A stretch of DNA of 64,000 bases from Flavobacteriales bacterium (GCA_020635725.1 JACJZF010000007.1:62001-126000); one strand, 5' to 3'. Counted from the stretch's first letter, positions 17,565 to 28,332 are shown. The notes: generated by a model not told the origin, from the letters alone. Translations and numbers: made by a program.

Positions 17565-19016
17565 TCACACGGCGAGCCCCAGCATGCTCACGTCATCCAC
17601 CTGCTCCTCGGCGCCTTTCCATTCGAGGAAGGCCTGCTCCAGGAGCTGTGCCTGGCGCGGCATCGGTTCTGCCCGATGGGCCTCTATGAGCTGGTGCAGG
17701 CGAGCGGACATGAAGCGCTTGCGCTCCGGACCGCCGAACTGATCCACGTAGCCGTCGCTGAAGAGGTAGATGCGGTCTCCGGGGGAGTAGGCGAGCTTGT
17801 GGCAGGTGAAGCTGCGCTCGGGCTCGTGATGCGCGCCGCCCACCGGCTTGCGATCGCCGTTGATCACGGTGAGCTGGCCGTTGTGCAGCCAGTAGAGCGG
17901 ACGGAAGGCCCCCGCGAAGAGGATCTCGCGCTGGTGCCGGTCGATGCGGCACAGGGCGATGTCCATACCGTCGCCGGCGCCGCGTTTCTGACCGTGCTGG
18001 TGCAAGGAGGCCACCAGCCGCGTATTGATCAGGGTGAGCAGCTCGGCCGGGTCCTTGTCGGCGTTGGCGGGCACGATTTCGTTGAGCAAAGAGCAGCCGA
18101 TGGCGGCCATCATGGCGCCCGGCAGCCCGTGTCCGGTGCAATCGGCGGCGGCCACGAAGCACGCTTCCGGACCGATGCGATGGCACCAGTGGAAGTCGCC
18201 GCTCACCAGGTCCTTGGGGCGGTCGATGATGAAGGCGCCATCGAAGAGCTCGTCGTAGGCCGATGCCGGAGGCACCAGCGCGCGTTGGATCTTGCCGGCG
18301 TAAGCGATGCTGTCGGTGATGTCGAGCTGCCGCGATGCCAGGGCCAGTGCATCGGCCTCGTTGCGCTGCACCCATCGGCCCACGGAGCGGAAGAGCACGA
18401 TGCCAGCCGCGGCGAAAAGCGCCAAGGCGATGCCGATGTTGCGCCAGAGCGCCGCCCACGCAGCGGCTTCGGCGCCGAAGGCGGATTCATGGGCCACCAC
18501 AGCCGCTGTGACCTCCTCGAGCTGCGGGTCGATCAAGGGCTCCACGGCCAACAGGTCGTTCTGCGCGGTGATCTGCCGGCCGCCGGTGTCGTAACGCGCC
18601 AGGATCGGCTCGGCATCGGGCAAGGCTTCGCGGAAGCGCGGCCGCTCTTCCGAAGTGGCCACGATCACGGCGCGGCCCTGCTCGTCCCGGGTCACCAGCA
18701 GCACCGGCGATTCCAAGGCGTTGCGCTGCGCGGCCTTGCGCAGCTGCTCGTGCAGCACGTAGTAGCGCGCGTCCTGCGTGTTCTTGATGAGGAGTCCCGG
18801 CGTGCCGTATTTCTCCAGCAGCAGCGGGGCATGGTGCGCGGGGATCTGATCGGCGAGTCCGGCGACCACCGTGCCCAGGCGCGACATGGCCTCCTCGCGC
18901 TCGCCCCGCAGTTCGTACCAGTGCGCCGTGCCGATGAGCGCCGCGCACAGCATCAGCAAGGTGCCGTACAGGACGATCAGGATGCGGCGCGAGCCGGGTT
19001 GCGCTGAAGCTTGCAC
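17565..19016 (-). CDS. Membrane-bound PP2C/SpoIIE-type serine phosphatase
   Basis: 483 residues from a GTG start. A first TM helix (about 11-30), a periplasmic region of about 160 residues and a second TM helix (about 190-212) frame a sensor-like module. The C-terminal SpoIIE domain has metal-binding motifs DLVSGDFHW (about 270), AAADCTGHGLPGAMMA (about 290) and LFSDGYVDQFGG (about 425), with the late Asp in EQVDDVSM. Such phosphatases usually control anti-anti-sigma factors; none is encoded nearby, so the partner is unknown. Confidence 0.88.
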   Translation of the reverse strand: MQASAQPGSRRILIVLYGTLLMLCAALIGTAHWYELRGEREEAMSRLGTVVAGLADQIPAHHAPLLLEKYGTPGLLIKNTQDARYYVLHEQLRKAAQRNALESPVLLVTRDEQGRAVIVATSEERPRFREALPDAEPILARYDTGGRQITAQNDLLAVEPLIDPQLEEVTAAVVAHESAFGAEAAAWAALWRNIGIALALFAAAGIVLFRSVGRWVQRNEADALALASRQLDITDSIAYAGKIQRALVPPASAYDELFDGAFIIDRPKDLVSGDFHWCHRIGPEACFVAAADCTGHGLPGAMMAAIGCSLLNEIVPANADKDPAELLTLINTRLVASLHQHGQKRGAGDGMDIALCRIDRHQREILFAGAFRPLYWLHNGQLTVINGDRKPVGGAHHEPERSFTCHKLAYSPGDRIYLFSDGYVDQFGGPERKRFMSARLHQLIEAHRAEPMPRQAQLLEQAFLEWKGAEEQVDDVSMLGLAV

Positions 19017-19086
19017 AGGAGAGCCGCCGTGGCATCGGAGCCGTGGCGGACGTTCCTACGTGGAAACCTTGCAAAAGGGTGCTCGC

Positions 19087-20706
<1,620 letters not shown>

Positions 20707-20740
20707 CGCGGGTGGTTAGGTAAACGGGATTCCCTCATGC

Positions 20741-20892
20741 ATGCCCACAAGGCCCCATGGCCCCATGGAACCATGGCCCCATGACCACAAGGCCCCATGG
20801 CCCCATGGAACAATGGCCACATGGAACAATGGCCACATGGCCCCATGGCCCCATGGAACCATGGCCACATGGAACAATGGTCACATGCCTGC
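20741..20892. repeat. 8-bp tandem repeat ATGGnnnn, 19 units
   Basis: Nineteen consecutive 8-bp units, mostly ATGGCCCC, ATGGAACC, ATGGCCAC or ATGGAACA, running without phase loss from 20741 to 20892 between divergent pruA and the PrsW-like gene. Each unit offers an ATG; since 8 is not a multiple of 3, ATG codons occur in all three frames on the plus strand. Two units start AAGG, which breaks the ATG series. The next 8-mer, ATGAAATC, is an in-frame alternative start for the protease gene. Confidence 0.9.
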
Positions 20893-20976
20893 ATGAAATC
20901 CCATCTCTGGCGGCTAAGATACCGGCCGGTTCGGCTGCCGCATGGTGCGGTAAGGCACGAAGACGATCTTCGGCGC

Positions 20977-22494
20977 ATGGTGTATCAGCTCATGCTGGTG
21001 ATCCTGCTGCTGGTGCAGATGGGCGACGACCTGCGCGCGACGCGGCGGGAAGCGCGCAGCCGCATGGCATTCCTGCGCACGCCCCTGGTCACCAGCCTGC
21101 TGTGGTCGGCTGTGGCGGTGTTCGTGGCGGCCGCGCTGGTGCGCACGGGAATAGGCTCCGCATTGCTCTTCGGAAGGCCATGGGCACTGCTGCCTGCGGC
21201 GGCTCTGGTATCGCTCGGCATCTCGTTCTGCTGGTACCGCTACATCGAGCGGCTCGACATGTTCGAACGCGAGCGCCGTCGCTACCTGCTCCTGGCCTTC
21301 GTGCTCGGCTGCGGGTGCACCCTGCTGGTCTTCCCCATCGGGGGCTGGGTGCGCGCCTACACACCCCTGGTGCTCGATGGGAACCACTGGAACGACTGGT
21401 GGTACAGCGTGCTGGCCATCGGGTTGGTGGAGGAGACGGTGAAGCTGCTGCCGTACCTGGTGCTGCTCTTCGCCACGCGGCAGGTCGATGAGCCCTTCGA
21501 CCACCTGCTTTACGGCAGCATGAGCGCCCTCGGCTTCGCCTTCATGGAGAACACCCTCTACCTGCGCGATTCGCACCTCATGGCCTTCTCCGGCCGCGCC
21601 TTCACCGCCAGCGTGTCGCACATGTTCGATACCTCCATCATCTGCTACGGCATCGCCATCGACCTACACAAGCAGGGTCGCCTGCGCGCATGGCGCATAC
21701 CGCTGCTGCTGGGCCTGGCGGCACTGGCGCACGGCTTCTACGATTACTGGCTGCTCAGCCCGCACCGACCTGCCCTGCTCACCTTCTTCTTCTTCCTCGG
21801 CACCATGCACCTGTGGGCGCAGATGAAGAACAACCTCGTGAACATCTCCCCGAAGCATGCGCTGGGCGCCATCGTGCGCAACCGCGCACTGCGCTATGGT
21901 ATTCTCACCTCCTTCGTCATCCTCTTCGCCTTCACCGTGGTGCTGGTGCTCCTGTTGCGCGGCCAGGTAGCCGGCGAGTCCTTCCTGCTCGACGGCGGCT
22001 GGCAGATGGCCGGCACCTTGCTGCTGCTCACCATGACCTTCAGCGCCATGGAGGTGGTGCGCGGCCGGCTCAGGCCGCTGCGCGTGCCCACCGACTTCCG
22101 CCGTTGGTTCCTGCCGCGTCTCGAATCGGGGGCCGAGCTCGCCGGGCAGCGCGTGGAGCTGAAGCTCGGGCAGCACCACGACCCGCAAGCGCTGGAGCGC
22201 TACATCGAAGGGCACCTGCCCGTGGTGGGCCGCATCATCGAGCGCGCCGCCTTGGGCGATGACACCGATTGGTTCGTCTTCGTGCCCGAGCGCACCATTC
22301 CGCTCGGGGAGAAGTACGTGCCGGACCGCTTCCTCGTGCAGCTGCACGCCGATCACGACCACCTGCGCGAGGACCGCTACGCCCTCTTGCTCCTGCGCGT
22401 CATCCGCGCGCCGCATGCGCCCAACAGCGCGGCCTTCACCGCCGATGGCGTCTCGCGCCAGGGCTTCCGCGTGATGGGGCGCGCCATCGGATAA
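20977..22494 (+). CDS. PrsW-like intramembrane protease
   Basis: 505 residues from ATG 20977. At least nine hydrophobic helices in the first 360 residues hold the PrsW/CPBP-type signature in order: GLVEETVKLLPY (E152, E153, K156), LGFAFMENTLY (E191), ASVSHMFDT (H215) and LAHGFYDYW (H252). About 130 C-terminal soluble residues follow, so it is far longer than Bacillus PrsW (about 220). Glutamic intramembrane proteases of this type cleave anti-sigma factors or peptides; the target is unknown. In-frame ATGs at 20893 and inside the microsatellite could extend the protein, but the added sequence is repeat-derived. Confidence 0.82.
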   Translation: MVYQLMLVILLLVQMGDDLRATRREARSRMAFLRTPLVTSLLWSAVAVFVAAALVRTGIGSALLFGRPWALLPAAALVSLGISFCWYRYIERLDMFERERRRYLLLAFVLGCGCTLLVFPIGGWVRAYTPLVLDGNHWNDWWYSVLAIGLVEETVKLLPYLVLLFATRQVDEPFDHLLYGSMSALGFAFMENTLYLRDSHLMAFSGRAFTASVSHMFDTSIICYGIAIDLHKQGRLRAWRIPLLLGLAALAHGFYDYWLLSPHRPALLTFFFFLGTMHLWAQMKNNLVNISPKHALGAIVRNRALRYGILTSFVILFAFTVVLVLLLRGQVAGESFLLDGGWQMAGTLLLLTMTFSAMEVVRGRLRPLRVPTDFRRWFLPRLESGAELAGQRVELKLGQHHDPQALERYIEGHLPVVGRIIERAALGDDTDWFVFVPERTIPLGEKYVPDRFLVQLHADHDHLREDRYALLLLRVIRAPHAPNSAAFTADGVSRQGFRVMGRAIG

Positions 22495-22616
22495 TCGGGA
22501 TCACCGCTCCCGCGCCGACCCGTTGCATGGGCCGCCGCGATACCCGCGGGTCGGTTGATGCGGCCGACGGGGGATGGACTCCTGCGCCGGTGGTGAACAA
22601 AACTATGCGATATGAT

Positions 22617-22633
22617 TAGTAATACTATATTTG
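22617..22633 (+). promoter_or_regulatory. TetR-gene promoter with overlapping dyad
   Basis: -7 element TATATTTG at 22626-22633 lies 21 nt before the ATG at 22655. The perfect 11-nt dyad TAGTA-A-TACTA (22617-22627) overlaps its first bases, a natural place for autorepression by the encoded TetR protein (inference). Confidence 0.45.
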
Positions 22634-22654
22634 CGCCATCGCAATACCAAACGC

Positions 22655-23368
22655 ATGCGTCGATCAGTCAGCACGGCTTCCTTGGTGCACCTGCGGCCAG
22701 ACCCTGCGCTCTCGCTCAAGGCCCCTGAATCCTCCGAGCTCGGCCAGGCCATCCTCGAGGGAGGGCTGGAGCTCATGAATGAGCTGGGGCTTGAGGCCTT
22801 CACCTTCAAGAAACTGGCGGCGCGGCTGCAGAGCACCGAGGTGAGCCTGTACAAGTACTTCCCGAACAAGCAGCGGCTGCTGCAGTACTACTACCAGCTG
22901 TATTGGCTGTGGCTCCGCCAGCTCTGCGGAAGGCATGCCGAGCGCGCGACCAGCCCACGGCAGGCCCTGGAGCGCGTGGTGGAGGCGATATGCGGCGTGT
23001 GGCCCAAGGAAGTGCCCGGCCTGCAGCTCGATCCGCACGCGCTGCGGGCCCTGGTCATCGATGAAGGCATGAAGGCCTACCTGCACAAGAACGTGGATGA
23101 TGACAATGCGCGTCGGCTGTTCCGGCCCTACAAGGAGCTGAGCGCCTTCGTCGCCGAGCTGCTCGTGGCCTGCCGCAAGGATGTGCCCATGCCGCGGTCC
23201 TTCGCCACCACCGTGATCGAGATGGCGCATTCGCTGCCCTTCGCCATGGAGCACCTGCCCTCGCTCACCGAGCTGAGCCGCCGCAAAGACCTCAAGCCCC
23301 TGGCGGAGCATCTCCTGCATCGCACCATCACCTACCTCGAACACGCACAACCACTGAAACGCAAATGA
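22655..23368 (+). CDS. TetR/AcrR family transcriptional regulator
   Basis: 237 residues from ATG 22655. The N-terminal HTH is seen at about 30-75: AILEGGLELMNELGLEAFTFKKLAARLQSTEVSLYKYFPNKQRLLQYYY, with the usual T-x-x-x-(A/V)xxxLxxxxxxxYxYFxxKxxLL pattern. The ligand domain is unlike any I recognise. The stop overlaps the isocitrate dehydrogenase ATG by 4 nt, so regulator and enzyme are translated from one transcript. Confidence 0.85.
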   Translation: MRRSVSTASLVHLRPDPALSLKAPESSELGQAILEGGLELMNELGLEAFTFKKLAARLQSTEVSLYKYFPNKQRLLQYYYQLYWLWLRQLCGRHAERATSPRQALERVVEAICGVWPKEVPGLQLDPHALRALVIDEGMKAYLHKNVDDDNARRLFRPYKELSAFVAELLVACRKDVPMPRSFATTVIEMAHSLPFAMEHLPSLTELSRRKDLKPLAEHLLHRTITYLEHAQPLKRK

Positions 23369-24825
23369 GCCATACCATCACCGTCGCCAAGGGCGATGGC
23401 ATCGGACCTGAGGTCACCGACGCGGTGCTGCGCATCCTGGATGCCGCCCAGTGCGGGCTGACCTACGAGCACATCGAGGTAGGAGAGAAGGTCTACCTCT
23501 CCGGCAACAGCAGCGGCATACCGGCCGAGGCCTGGGCCACCTTGCGGCGCAACCCCGTTTTCCTCAAGGGACCCATCACCACGCCGCAGGGCTCCGGCTA
23601 CAAGAGCCTCAATGTCACCATTCGCAAGACATTGGGCCTCTACGCCAACGTGCGCCCGTGCCGCAGCTTCCATCCCTTCGTGCGCACCCAGCACCCGGGC
23701 ATGGATGTGGTGGTGGTGCGCGAGAACGAGGAGGACCTCTACGCGGGCATCGAGCACCGGCAGACCGTGGATGTGTTCCAATGCCTGAAGGTGCTCAGCC
23801 TGCCGGGCTCCGAGAAGATCATCCGCTACGCGTTCGAGTACGCCCACGCCAACGGGCGCAAGAAGGTGACCTGCTTGGTGAAGGACAACATCATGAAGCT
23901 CACCGACGGCATGTTCGCCGACCTGTTCCGCCGCGTGGGCAAGGAGTACCCGGGCCTGCAGCAGGAGATCCAGATCATCGACATCGGCACGGCGCGCGTG
24001 GCCACCCAGCCTAACCGCTACGATGTGATCGTGACCCTGAACCTCTACGGCGACATCATCAGCGACGTCACCGCCGAGCTCACCGGCAGCGTGGGCATGG
24101 CCGGGAGCGCGAACATCGGCGACCGCATCAGCATGTTCGAGGCGATCCACGGGAGCGCGCCGGATATCGCGGGCCAAGGCATCGCCAACCCCAGCGCCAT
24201 GCTCAACGCCGCCTGCATGATGCTGGTGCACCTCGGTCTGCCCCAGAAGGCCGAGGCCATCCAGAACGCCTGGCTGTGCACCTTGGAGGATGGGATCCAC
24301 CCCGGCGACATCTACCAAGAGGGCGTTTCATCCCAACGCGCGGGCACCGTGGCGTTCGCCGACGCCGTGATCGAACGGCTGGGCCGCAAGCCGCGCGCGC
24401 TGAGCAGCGTGGAGATGAAGCATGGCACCGAGCTGAACTTCACCTACGATCGCCCTGCGGTACGGCGTGAGCTATGCGGCGTGGACGTGTTCGTGTGCGA
24501 TCCCTCCTCGTCGCCCGATGAGCTGGCCGCCCGGCTGCAGCGGGCATCGCACGGCATGCTCAAACTCAAGCTCATCACCAACCGTGGCGTCAAGGTGTGG
24601 CCCGAAGGATTCCCCGAGACCTTCTGCACGGACCATTGGCGCTGCCGGTTCGTTGGTCCCGATGCCACCATCGATGACGGCAAGGCGACCTATGTGCCCA
24701 TCGGCCAGCGGCAGATCGTGCAGATGCTGCACCTGCTCACCGAGGCTGGCGTCGATGTGATCAAGACCGAGAACCTCTACCTCTTCGATCATGTGCGCGG
24801 CTTCTCGCTCGGCCAGGGCGAATGA
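23365..24825 (+). CDS. icd: NADP-dependent isocitrate dehydrogenase, long form
   Basis: Converts isocitrate to 2-oxoglutarate in the TCA cycle. 486 residues: the catalytic beta-decarboxylating dehydrogenase domain spans about 1-335 with GDGIGPEV, the substrate Ser region SLNVTIRKTLGLYANVRPCRS, VRENEEDLYAGIEH, LVKDNIMKLTDG and the NAD(P)-site HGSAPDIAGQGIANPSAM. About 140 extra C-terminal residues follow, as in the Thermus/alphaproteobacterial homodimeric form. Cofactor preference is inferred from that family. Overlaps of 4 nt with the TetR gene and the DUF6671 gene make a compact operon. Confidence 0.92.
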   Translation: MSHTITVAKGDGIGPEVTDAVLRILDAAQCGLTYEHIEVGEKVYLSGNSSGIPAEAWATLRRNPVFLKGPITTPQGSGYKSLNVTIRKTLGLYANVRPCRSFHPFVRTQHPGMDVVVVRENEEDLYAGIEHRQTVDVFQCLKVLSLPGSEKIIRYAFEYAHANGRKKVTCLVKDNIMKLTDGMFADLFRRVGKEYPGLQQEIQIIDIGTARVATQPNRYDVIVTLNLYGDIISDVTAELTGSVGMAGSANIGDRISMFEAIHGSAPDIAGQGIANPSAMLNAACMMLVHLGLPQKAEAIQNAWLCTLEDGIHPGDIYQEGVSSQRAGTVAFADAVIERLGRKPRALSSVEMKHGTELNFTYDRPAVRRELCGVDVFVCDPSSSPDELAARLQRASHGMLKLKLITNRGVKVWPEGFPETFCTDHWRCRFVGPDATIDDGKATYVPIGQRQIVQMLHLLTEAGVDVIKTENLYLFDHVRGFSLGQGE

Positions 24826-25724
24826 GCCCGGTGGCGATGGCGGCTGCTGAGGCTTTGGACCCGGCCCGTGGGATCGATCGCTTCGCTGGGCGTGTGGCGG
24901 CGGTGGCCACGCGCCATGGCAAGGAGTCCGCGATCGGTCCTGCCTTGCTGAGCCGACTGCCCTTGGCGGAGGTGCGCGTGATCGATGATCTGGATACGGA
25001 TCGGTTCGGCGCTTTCAGCGGCGAAGTGGCGCGCGAGCAGGACCCGCTCGAAGCATGCCAGGCGAAGGCGCGCTACGGCGCCCAGGTCAGCGGCCTCGAC
25101 CTCATCGTGGCCAGCGAGGGAAGCTTCGCCCCGTACCCGCCAGCGCCCTTCATCCCCTGCGACGAGGAGCATCTGGTGCTCTTCGACGCGCGCGATGGAC
25201 AATGCTTCACGCACCGGCACGTCGCCTTGGAGACCGTGTTCGGCGGCGAGTGCTGCACGAGCATCGCGCAGGTGCTGGACTTCGCGGCGCGCATGCGCTT
25301 CCCCGGTCACGGCCTGGTGCTGCGGAGCGCGGAGCGGTGGATGCCCGGGATGACCATGCACAAGGGCATCGCCGATCGCGAGGCGCTGCTGGAAACAGCG
25401 CGGCAGCTCATCGCGGCGCACGGCTCCTGCTGGGTGGAGACCGACATGCGCGCCATGATGAATCCGACGCGCATGCAGGTGATCGCGGAAACCGCGCGCG
25501 CCTTCGCCGATGAGCTCGCGCGTGCGTGCCCCGCTTGCGGCGCCTGCTGGTTCGCGGTGCGCGGCGTCAAGGAAGGGCTGCCGTGCGTGGCCTGCGGATG
25601 GCCCACGCAGAGCATCGTCGGGCAGCTCCGAGGCTGCTGGTGCTGCGGGCATCAGCAATTCGCACCACGGCCCGACGGCAAGACGCACGAGGACCCGCTG
25701 CACTGCGGCAACTGCAATCCCTGA
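24822..25724 (+). CDS. DUF6671-like protein with zinc-ribbon C terminus
   Basis: 300 residues, third gene of the TetR-icd operon (4-nt overlap). The main domain (about 20-230) includes RVAAVATRHGKESAIGPAL, DLIVASEGSFAPYP and ETDMRAMMNPTRM. The last 70 residues carry four CxxC pairs (CPAC, CVAC, CWCC, CGNC), enough to bind two zinc ions. DUF6671 proteins have no known reaction; the repeated acidic and asparagine motifs look enzymatic. The link to isocitrate dehydrogenase is from position only. Confidence 0.75.
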   Translation: MSPVAMAAAEALDPARGIDRFAGRVAAVATRHGKESAIGPALLSRLPLAEVRVIDDLDTDRFGAFSGEVAREQDPLEACQAKARYGAQVSGLDLIVASEGSFAPYPPAPFIPCDEEHLVLFDARDGQCFTHRHVALETVFGGECCTSIAQVLDFAARMRFPGHGLVLRSAERWMPGMTMHKGIADREALLETARQLIAAHGSCWVETDMRAMMNPTRMQVIAETARAFADELARACPACGACWFAVRGVKEGLPCVACGWPTQSIVGQLRGCWCCGHQQFAPRPDGKTHEDPLHCGNCNP

Positions 25725-25727
25725 CGC

Positions 25728-26363
25728 CTAGACCAGGTTGTCGAAGCGGTAGATGTCGTCCACCGCGGAGCCGGCCGGGATGTCGCAGATGGGCTTCACG
25801 ATGCCGTCATGCAGGCTGTACACCCAGCCATGCAGGTCCGGGCCGCCACGGTCCTTCCACGACTTCTGGATGATGCTCGTCTTCACCAGGTCCAGCACCT
25901 GCTCCTTCACGTTCAGCTCCACCATGCGGTCCATGCGCTCCTGCTCGGTGGCAAGGGCATCCACTTCCGCTTGATGCAGGCGGTACACATCCTTGATGTT
26001 GCGCAGCCATTTGTTGATCAGGCCCATGCTCTGGTGCGACATGGCGGCCAGCACACCGCCGCAGCCGTAGTGGCCGCACACGATCACGTGCTTCACCTTC
26101 AGCACTTCCACCGCGTATTGCAGCACGCTCAGGAGGTTGAGGTCGGTATGCACCACCAGGTTGGCGATGTTGCGGTGAACGAAGATCTCGCCGGGTTGCG
26201 TGCCGGTGATCTCGTTGGCGGGCACGCGGCTGTCGCTGCAGCCGATCCACAGGAATTCCGGCCGCTGCAGCTTCTCCAGGCGGTGGAAGAAGTCCGGGTC
26301 GCGCGCCACGGTATCATCTGCCCAGGCCCTGTTGTTGCGTATGAGTCGTTGGTAGCTGTCCAT
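25728..26363 (-). CDS. can: Beta-class carbonic anhydrase
   Basis: 211-residue cytoplasmic zinc enzyme hydrating CO2 to bicarbonate. Zinc ligands and the Asp/Arg dyad are seen in WIGCSDSRVPAN (about 40-51) and VCGHYGCGGVLAA (about 98-110); RNIANLVVHTDLNLLSVLQYAV links them, as in the family. From the ATG at 26363 it follows the SulP gene by 37 nt on the same strand, which points to a joint role in inorganic carbon handling. Longer in-frame sequence upstream overlaps SulP and is not used. Confidence 0.95.
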   Translation of the reverse strand: MDSYQRLIRNNRAWADDTVARDPDFFHRLEKLQRPEFLWIGCSDSRVPANEITGTQPGEIFVHRNIANLVVHTDLNLLSVLQYAVEVLKVKHVIVCGHYGCGGVLAAMSHQSMGLINKWLRNIKDVYRLHQAEVDALATEQERMDRMVELNVKEQVLDLVKTSIIQKSWKDRGGPDLHGWVYSLHDGIVKPICDIPAGSAVDDIYRFDNLV

Positions 26364-26400
26364 GTGCGTTGGTTGTTGCTGGTTGGGGCCCTGGTTCGGG

Positions 26401-27948
26401 TTACGTGTGGCCGTATCCGCCCAGATGCGGGAAATTCGAGAATTCCACCCGGATGCCGCGTGTACCGGCGGTGAGGGCGAATTCCTCGATGATCTCGCGC
26501 ACATCGAGGTCGAGGTCCAAGGTGCGTGAGCCGTCGATCACCACGCGTGAATGGTCGGGAACCTCGCTTAAGGCGCGCTTGATGCCCGCCTTGTTCAGGA
26601 AGGTGACATCCTCGCTGAGCGTGAGGTACACCGGCATGCCGGGCTTGTACTTGCTGGGGTCGAAGTGGAAGGGCACCTTGTAGTTCTTCCAGAGGATGTG
26701 GACGAAGGCCACCGCCAAACCTAAGGCCACGCCGCGTAGCAGGTCGTTCGTCACGGTCATGAATCCCACCGTCACCAGGAAGGGGATGAATTGCGGCAGG
26801 CCCTGCTTCCACATGGCGGTGAAGAGGGTGGGCTTGGCCAGCTTGTAACCCACCAGCAGCAGGATCGCCGCCAGGCTTGCCAACGGCACCATGCGCAACA
26901 CGCCTGCGATGGCGAACACGGCGATGAGCAACCACAGGCCATGCAGCACCGCCGAGGCCTTGGTGCGGCCGCCGCTCTGGATATTGGCCGAGCTGCGCAC
27001 GATCACCTGGGTCAGGGGCAGTCCGCCCAGCAGGCCGCTCACGATGTTGCCCGCGCCCTGCGCGTAGAGCTCGCGGTTGGCGGGGGTGATGCGCTTCTGC
27101 GGGTCCATCTTGTCGGTGGCCTCCACGCACAGCAGCGTTTCGATGCTGGCCACGATGGCGATGGTGAAGGCGATGCGCCAGAAGGCCGCCGTGCCGATGA
27201 GGGCGAAGGAGGGGAAGGCGTAGGAGGAGAGGTCGGTGAGGTCGGGCAGGGGTACGTAGTGGCCGGGGCCGATGGCCAAGCCGGGAATGCTACGGAAGCT
27301 CAGGGCCAGCACGATGCCCACCACCACGGCCAGCAGCGGACCGGGCACGTAGCGCAGCACCTGGTTGCGCTGGATCGCGGGGCGCTCCCACACCAGCATG
27401 AGCAGCAGGCAGATCACCGTGATCAGGATGGCGCCCAGATGCGTGTTGTGCAAGGCCAGCCACAGCTCTTGGAAGGTGTTGAGCTTGTCCGCCTGGTCGA
27501 AGCTCTCATCGCCCATGGGGTCCATGTCATCGCCCACGGCGTGCGGGATCTGCTTCAGGATGATGATGATGCCGATGCCCGCGAGCATGCCCTTGATCAC
27601 CGAGCTGGGGAAGTAGTACGCGATGATGCCCGAGCGCGCGATGCCCAGCACCACCTGGATCGCGCCCGCCGCCACGGTCGCCGCCAGCAGGGCCTCCAGC
27701 CCGCCCAGTTCCTTCAGCCCCATGGCCACGATAGCCGTGAGACCTGCTGCCGGGCCGCTCACGCCGAGCGATGAGCCGCTGGCCGCGCCCACCACCAGGC
27801 CGCCGATGATGCCGGCGATGAGGCCCGAGACCGGCGGCGCACCGCTGGCCACGGCAATGCCCAGGCAGAGCGGCAGGGCGACGAGGAAGACGACGAGCGA
27901 TGCGGGCAGGTCGCGGTTGAGATGCTTCAGCGGATGATTCGCGGACAT
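26401..27948 (-). CDS. SulP family anion transporter, probable bicarbonate transporter
   Basis: 515-residue inner-membrane transporter with 10-14 hydrophobic segments up to about residue 410 and a C-terminal STAS domain (EDVTFLNKAGIKRAL...VVIDGSRTLDLDLDVREIIEEF). The SulP signature is visible near the N terminus (PPVSGLIAGIIGGLVVGAASGSSLGVSGPAAGL). In general the family carries sulfate, bicarbonate or chloride; the directly linked carbonic anhydrase argues for bicarbonate (inference). The ATG at 27948 is the natural start, giving MSANHPLKHLNRDLPASLVV. Confidence 0.9.
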   Translation of the reverse strand: MSANHPLKHLNRDLPASLVVFLVALPLCLGIAVASGAPPVSGLIAGIIGGLVVGAASGSSLGVSGPAAGLTAIVAMGLKELGGLEALLAATVAAGAIQVVLGIARSGIIAYYFPSSVIKGMLAGIGIIIILKQIPHAVGDDMDPMGDESFDQADKLNTFQELWLALHNTHLGAILITVICLLLMLVWERPAIQRNQVLRYVPGPLLAVVVGIVLALSFRSIPGLAIGPGHYVPLPDLTDLSSYAFPSFALIGTAAFWRIAFTIAIVASIETLLCVEATDKMDPQKRITPANRELYAQGAGNIVSGLLGGLPLTQVIVRSSANIQSGGRTKASAVLHGLWLLIAVFAIAGVLRMVPLASLAAILLLVGYKLAKPTLFTAMWKQGLPQFIPFLVTVGFMTVTNDLLRGVALGLAVAFVHILWKNYKVPFHFDPSKYKPGMPVYLTLSEDVTFLNKAGIKRALSEVPDHSRVVIDGSRTLDLDLDVREIIEEFALTAGTRGIRVEFSNFPHLGGYGHT

Positions 27949-28020
27949 GGGAAGGAGTTGGAGCGGAACACGTACGACAGCCCAGCCGGTGCGGGCTCAC
28001 GGGCGCATGGCCCGACGTAT

Positions 28021-28332
28021 TCAGCGCGGCTCCGGAGGCGGCACGGTCACCTTGGCGTGCTCGGCATCGTGCCAGCGCGCATCGCCCAAACGTGGCAGGC
28101 GCTGCGCCTCATCGGGCGCTACCGGCGCGGTGCACTGCAGCGGTTCGGCCTGCGGCTCGGCTTCGTGCGCCACCTCTTCCTCCAGCAGGGGCGGCAGCTC
28201 ATCGCACACCGTGCTCCAGTCGCAGTGCAGCAGCCAGCTCATGGTCTGCGGCGTGGCCAGCAGCGATCCACTGAACAGCAGGGCCACCACGCCCAGGGCG
28301 AGGCGACGCAGCAGAAGGGAGCGGGCACGCAT
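28021..28332 (-). CDS. Small exported hypothetical protein
   Basis: 103 residues from ATG 28332: a signal peptide or single TM (RSLLLRRLALGVVALLFSGSLLATP), a short stretch with two Cys (LLHCDWSTVCDEL), an acidic middle and a C-terminal PPPEPR. No family recognised. A near-consensus box (TACTTTGG, minus strand) ends about 9 nt upstream of the ATG. An in-frame extension upstream to 28611 overlaps palindromic DNA and is not favoured. Confidence 0.5.
   Translation of the reverse strand: MRARSLLLRRLALGVVALLFSGSLLATPQTMSWLLHCDWSTVCDELPPLLEEEVAHEAEPQAEPLQCTAPVAPDEAQRLPRLGDARWHDAEHAKVTVPPPEPR

Noticed and set aside
15720..19007. 1095-codon plus-strand frame
   Set aside because: Antisense to DUF349 and SpoIIE genes; low-complexity Leu/Val/Ala composition typical of shadow frames in GC-rich DNA.
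20797..20976. N-terminal extension of the PrsW-like protein
   Set aside because: Encoded by the 8-bp repeats (Met/His/Trp/Pro pattern) and not protein-like; ATG 20977 precedes the first TM helix.
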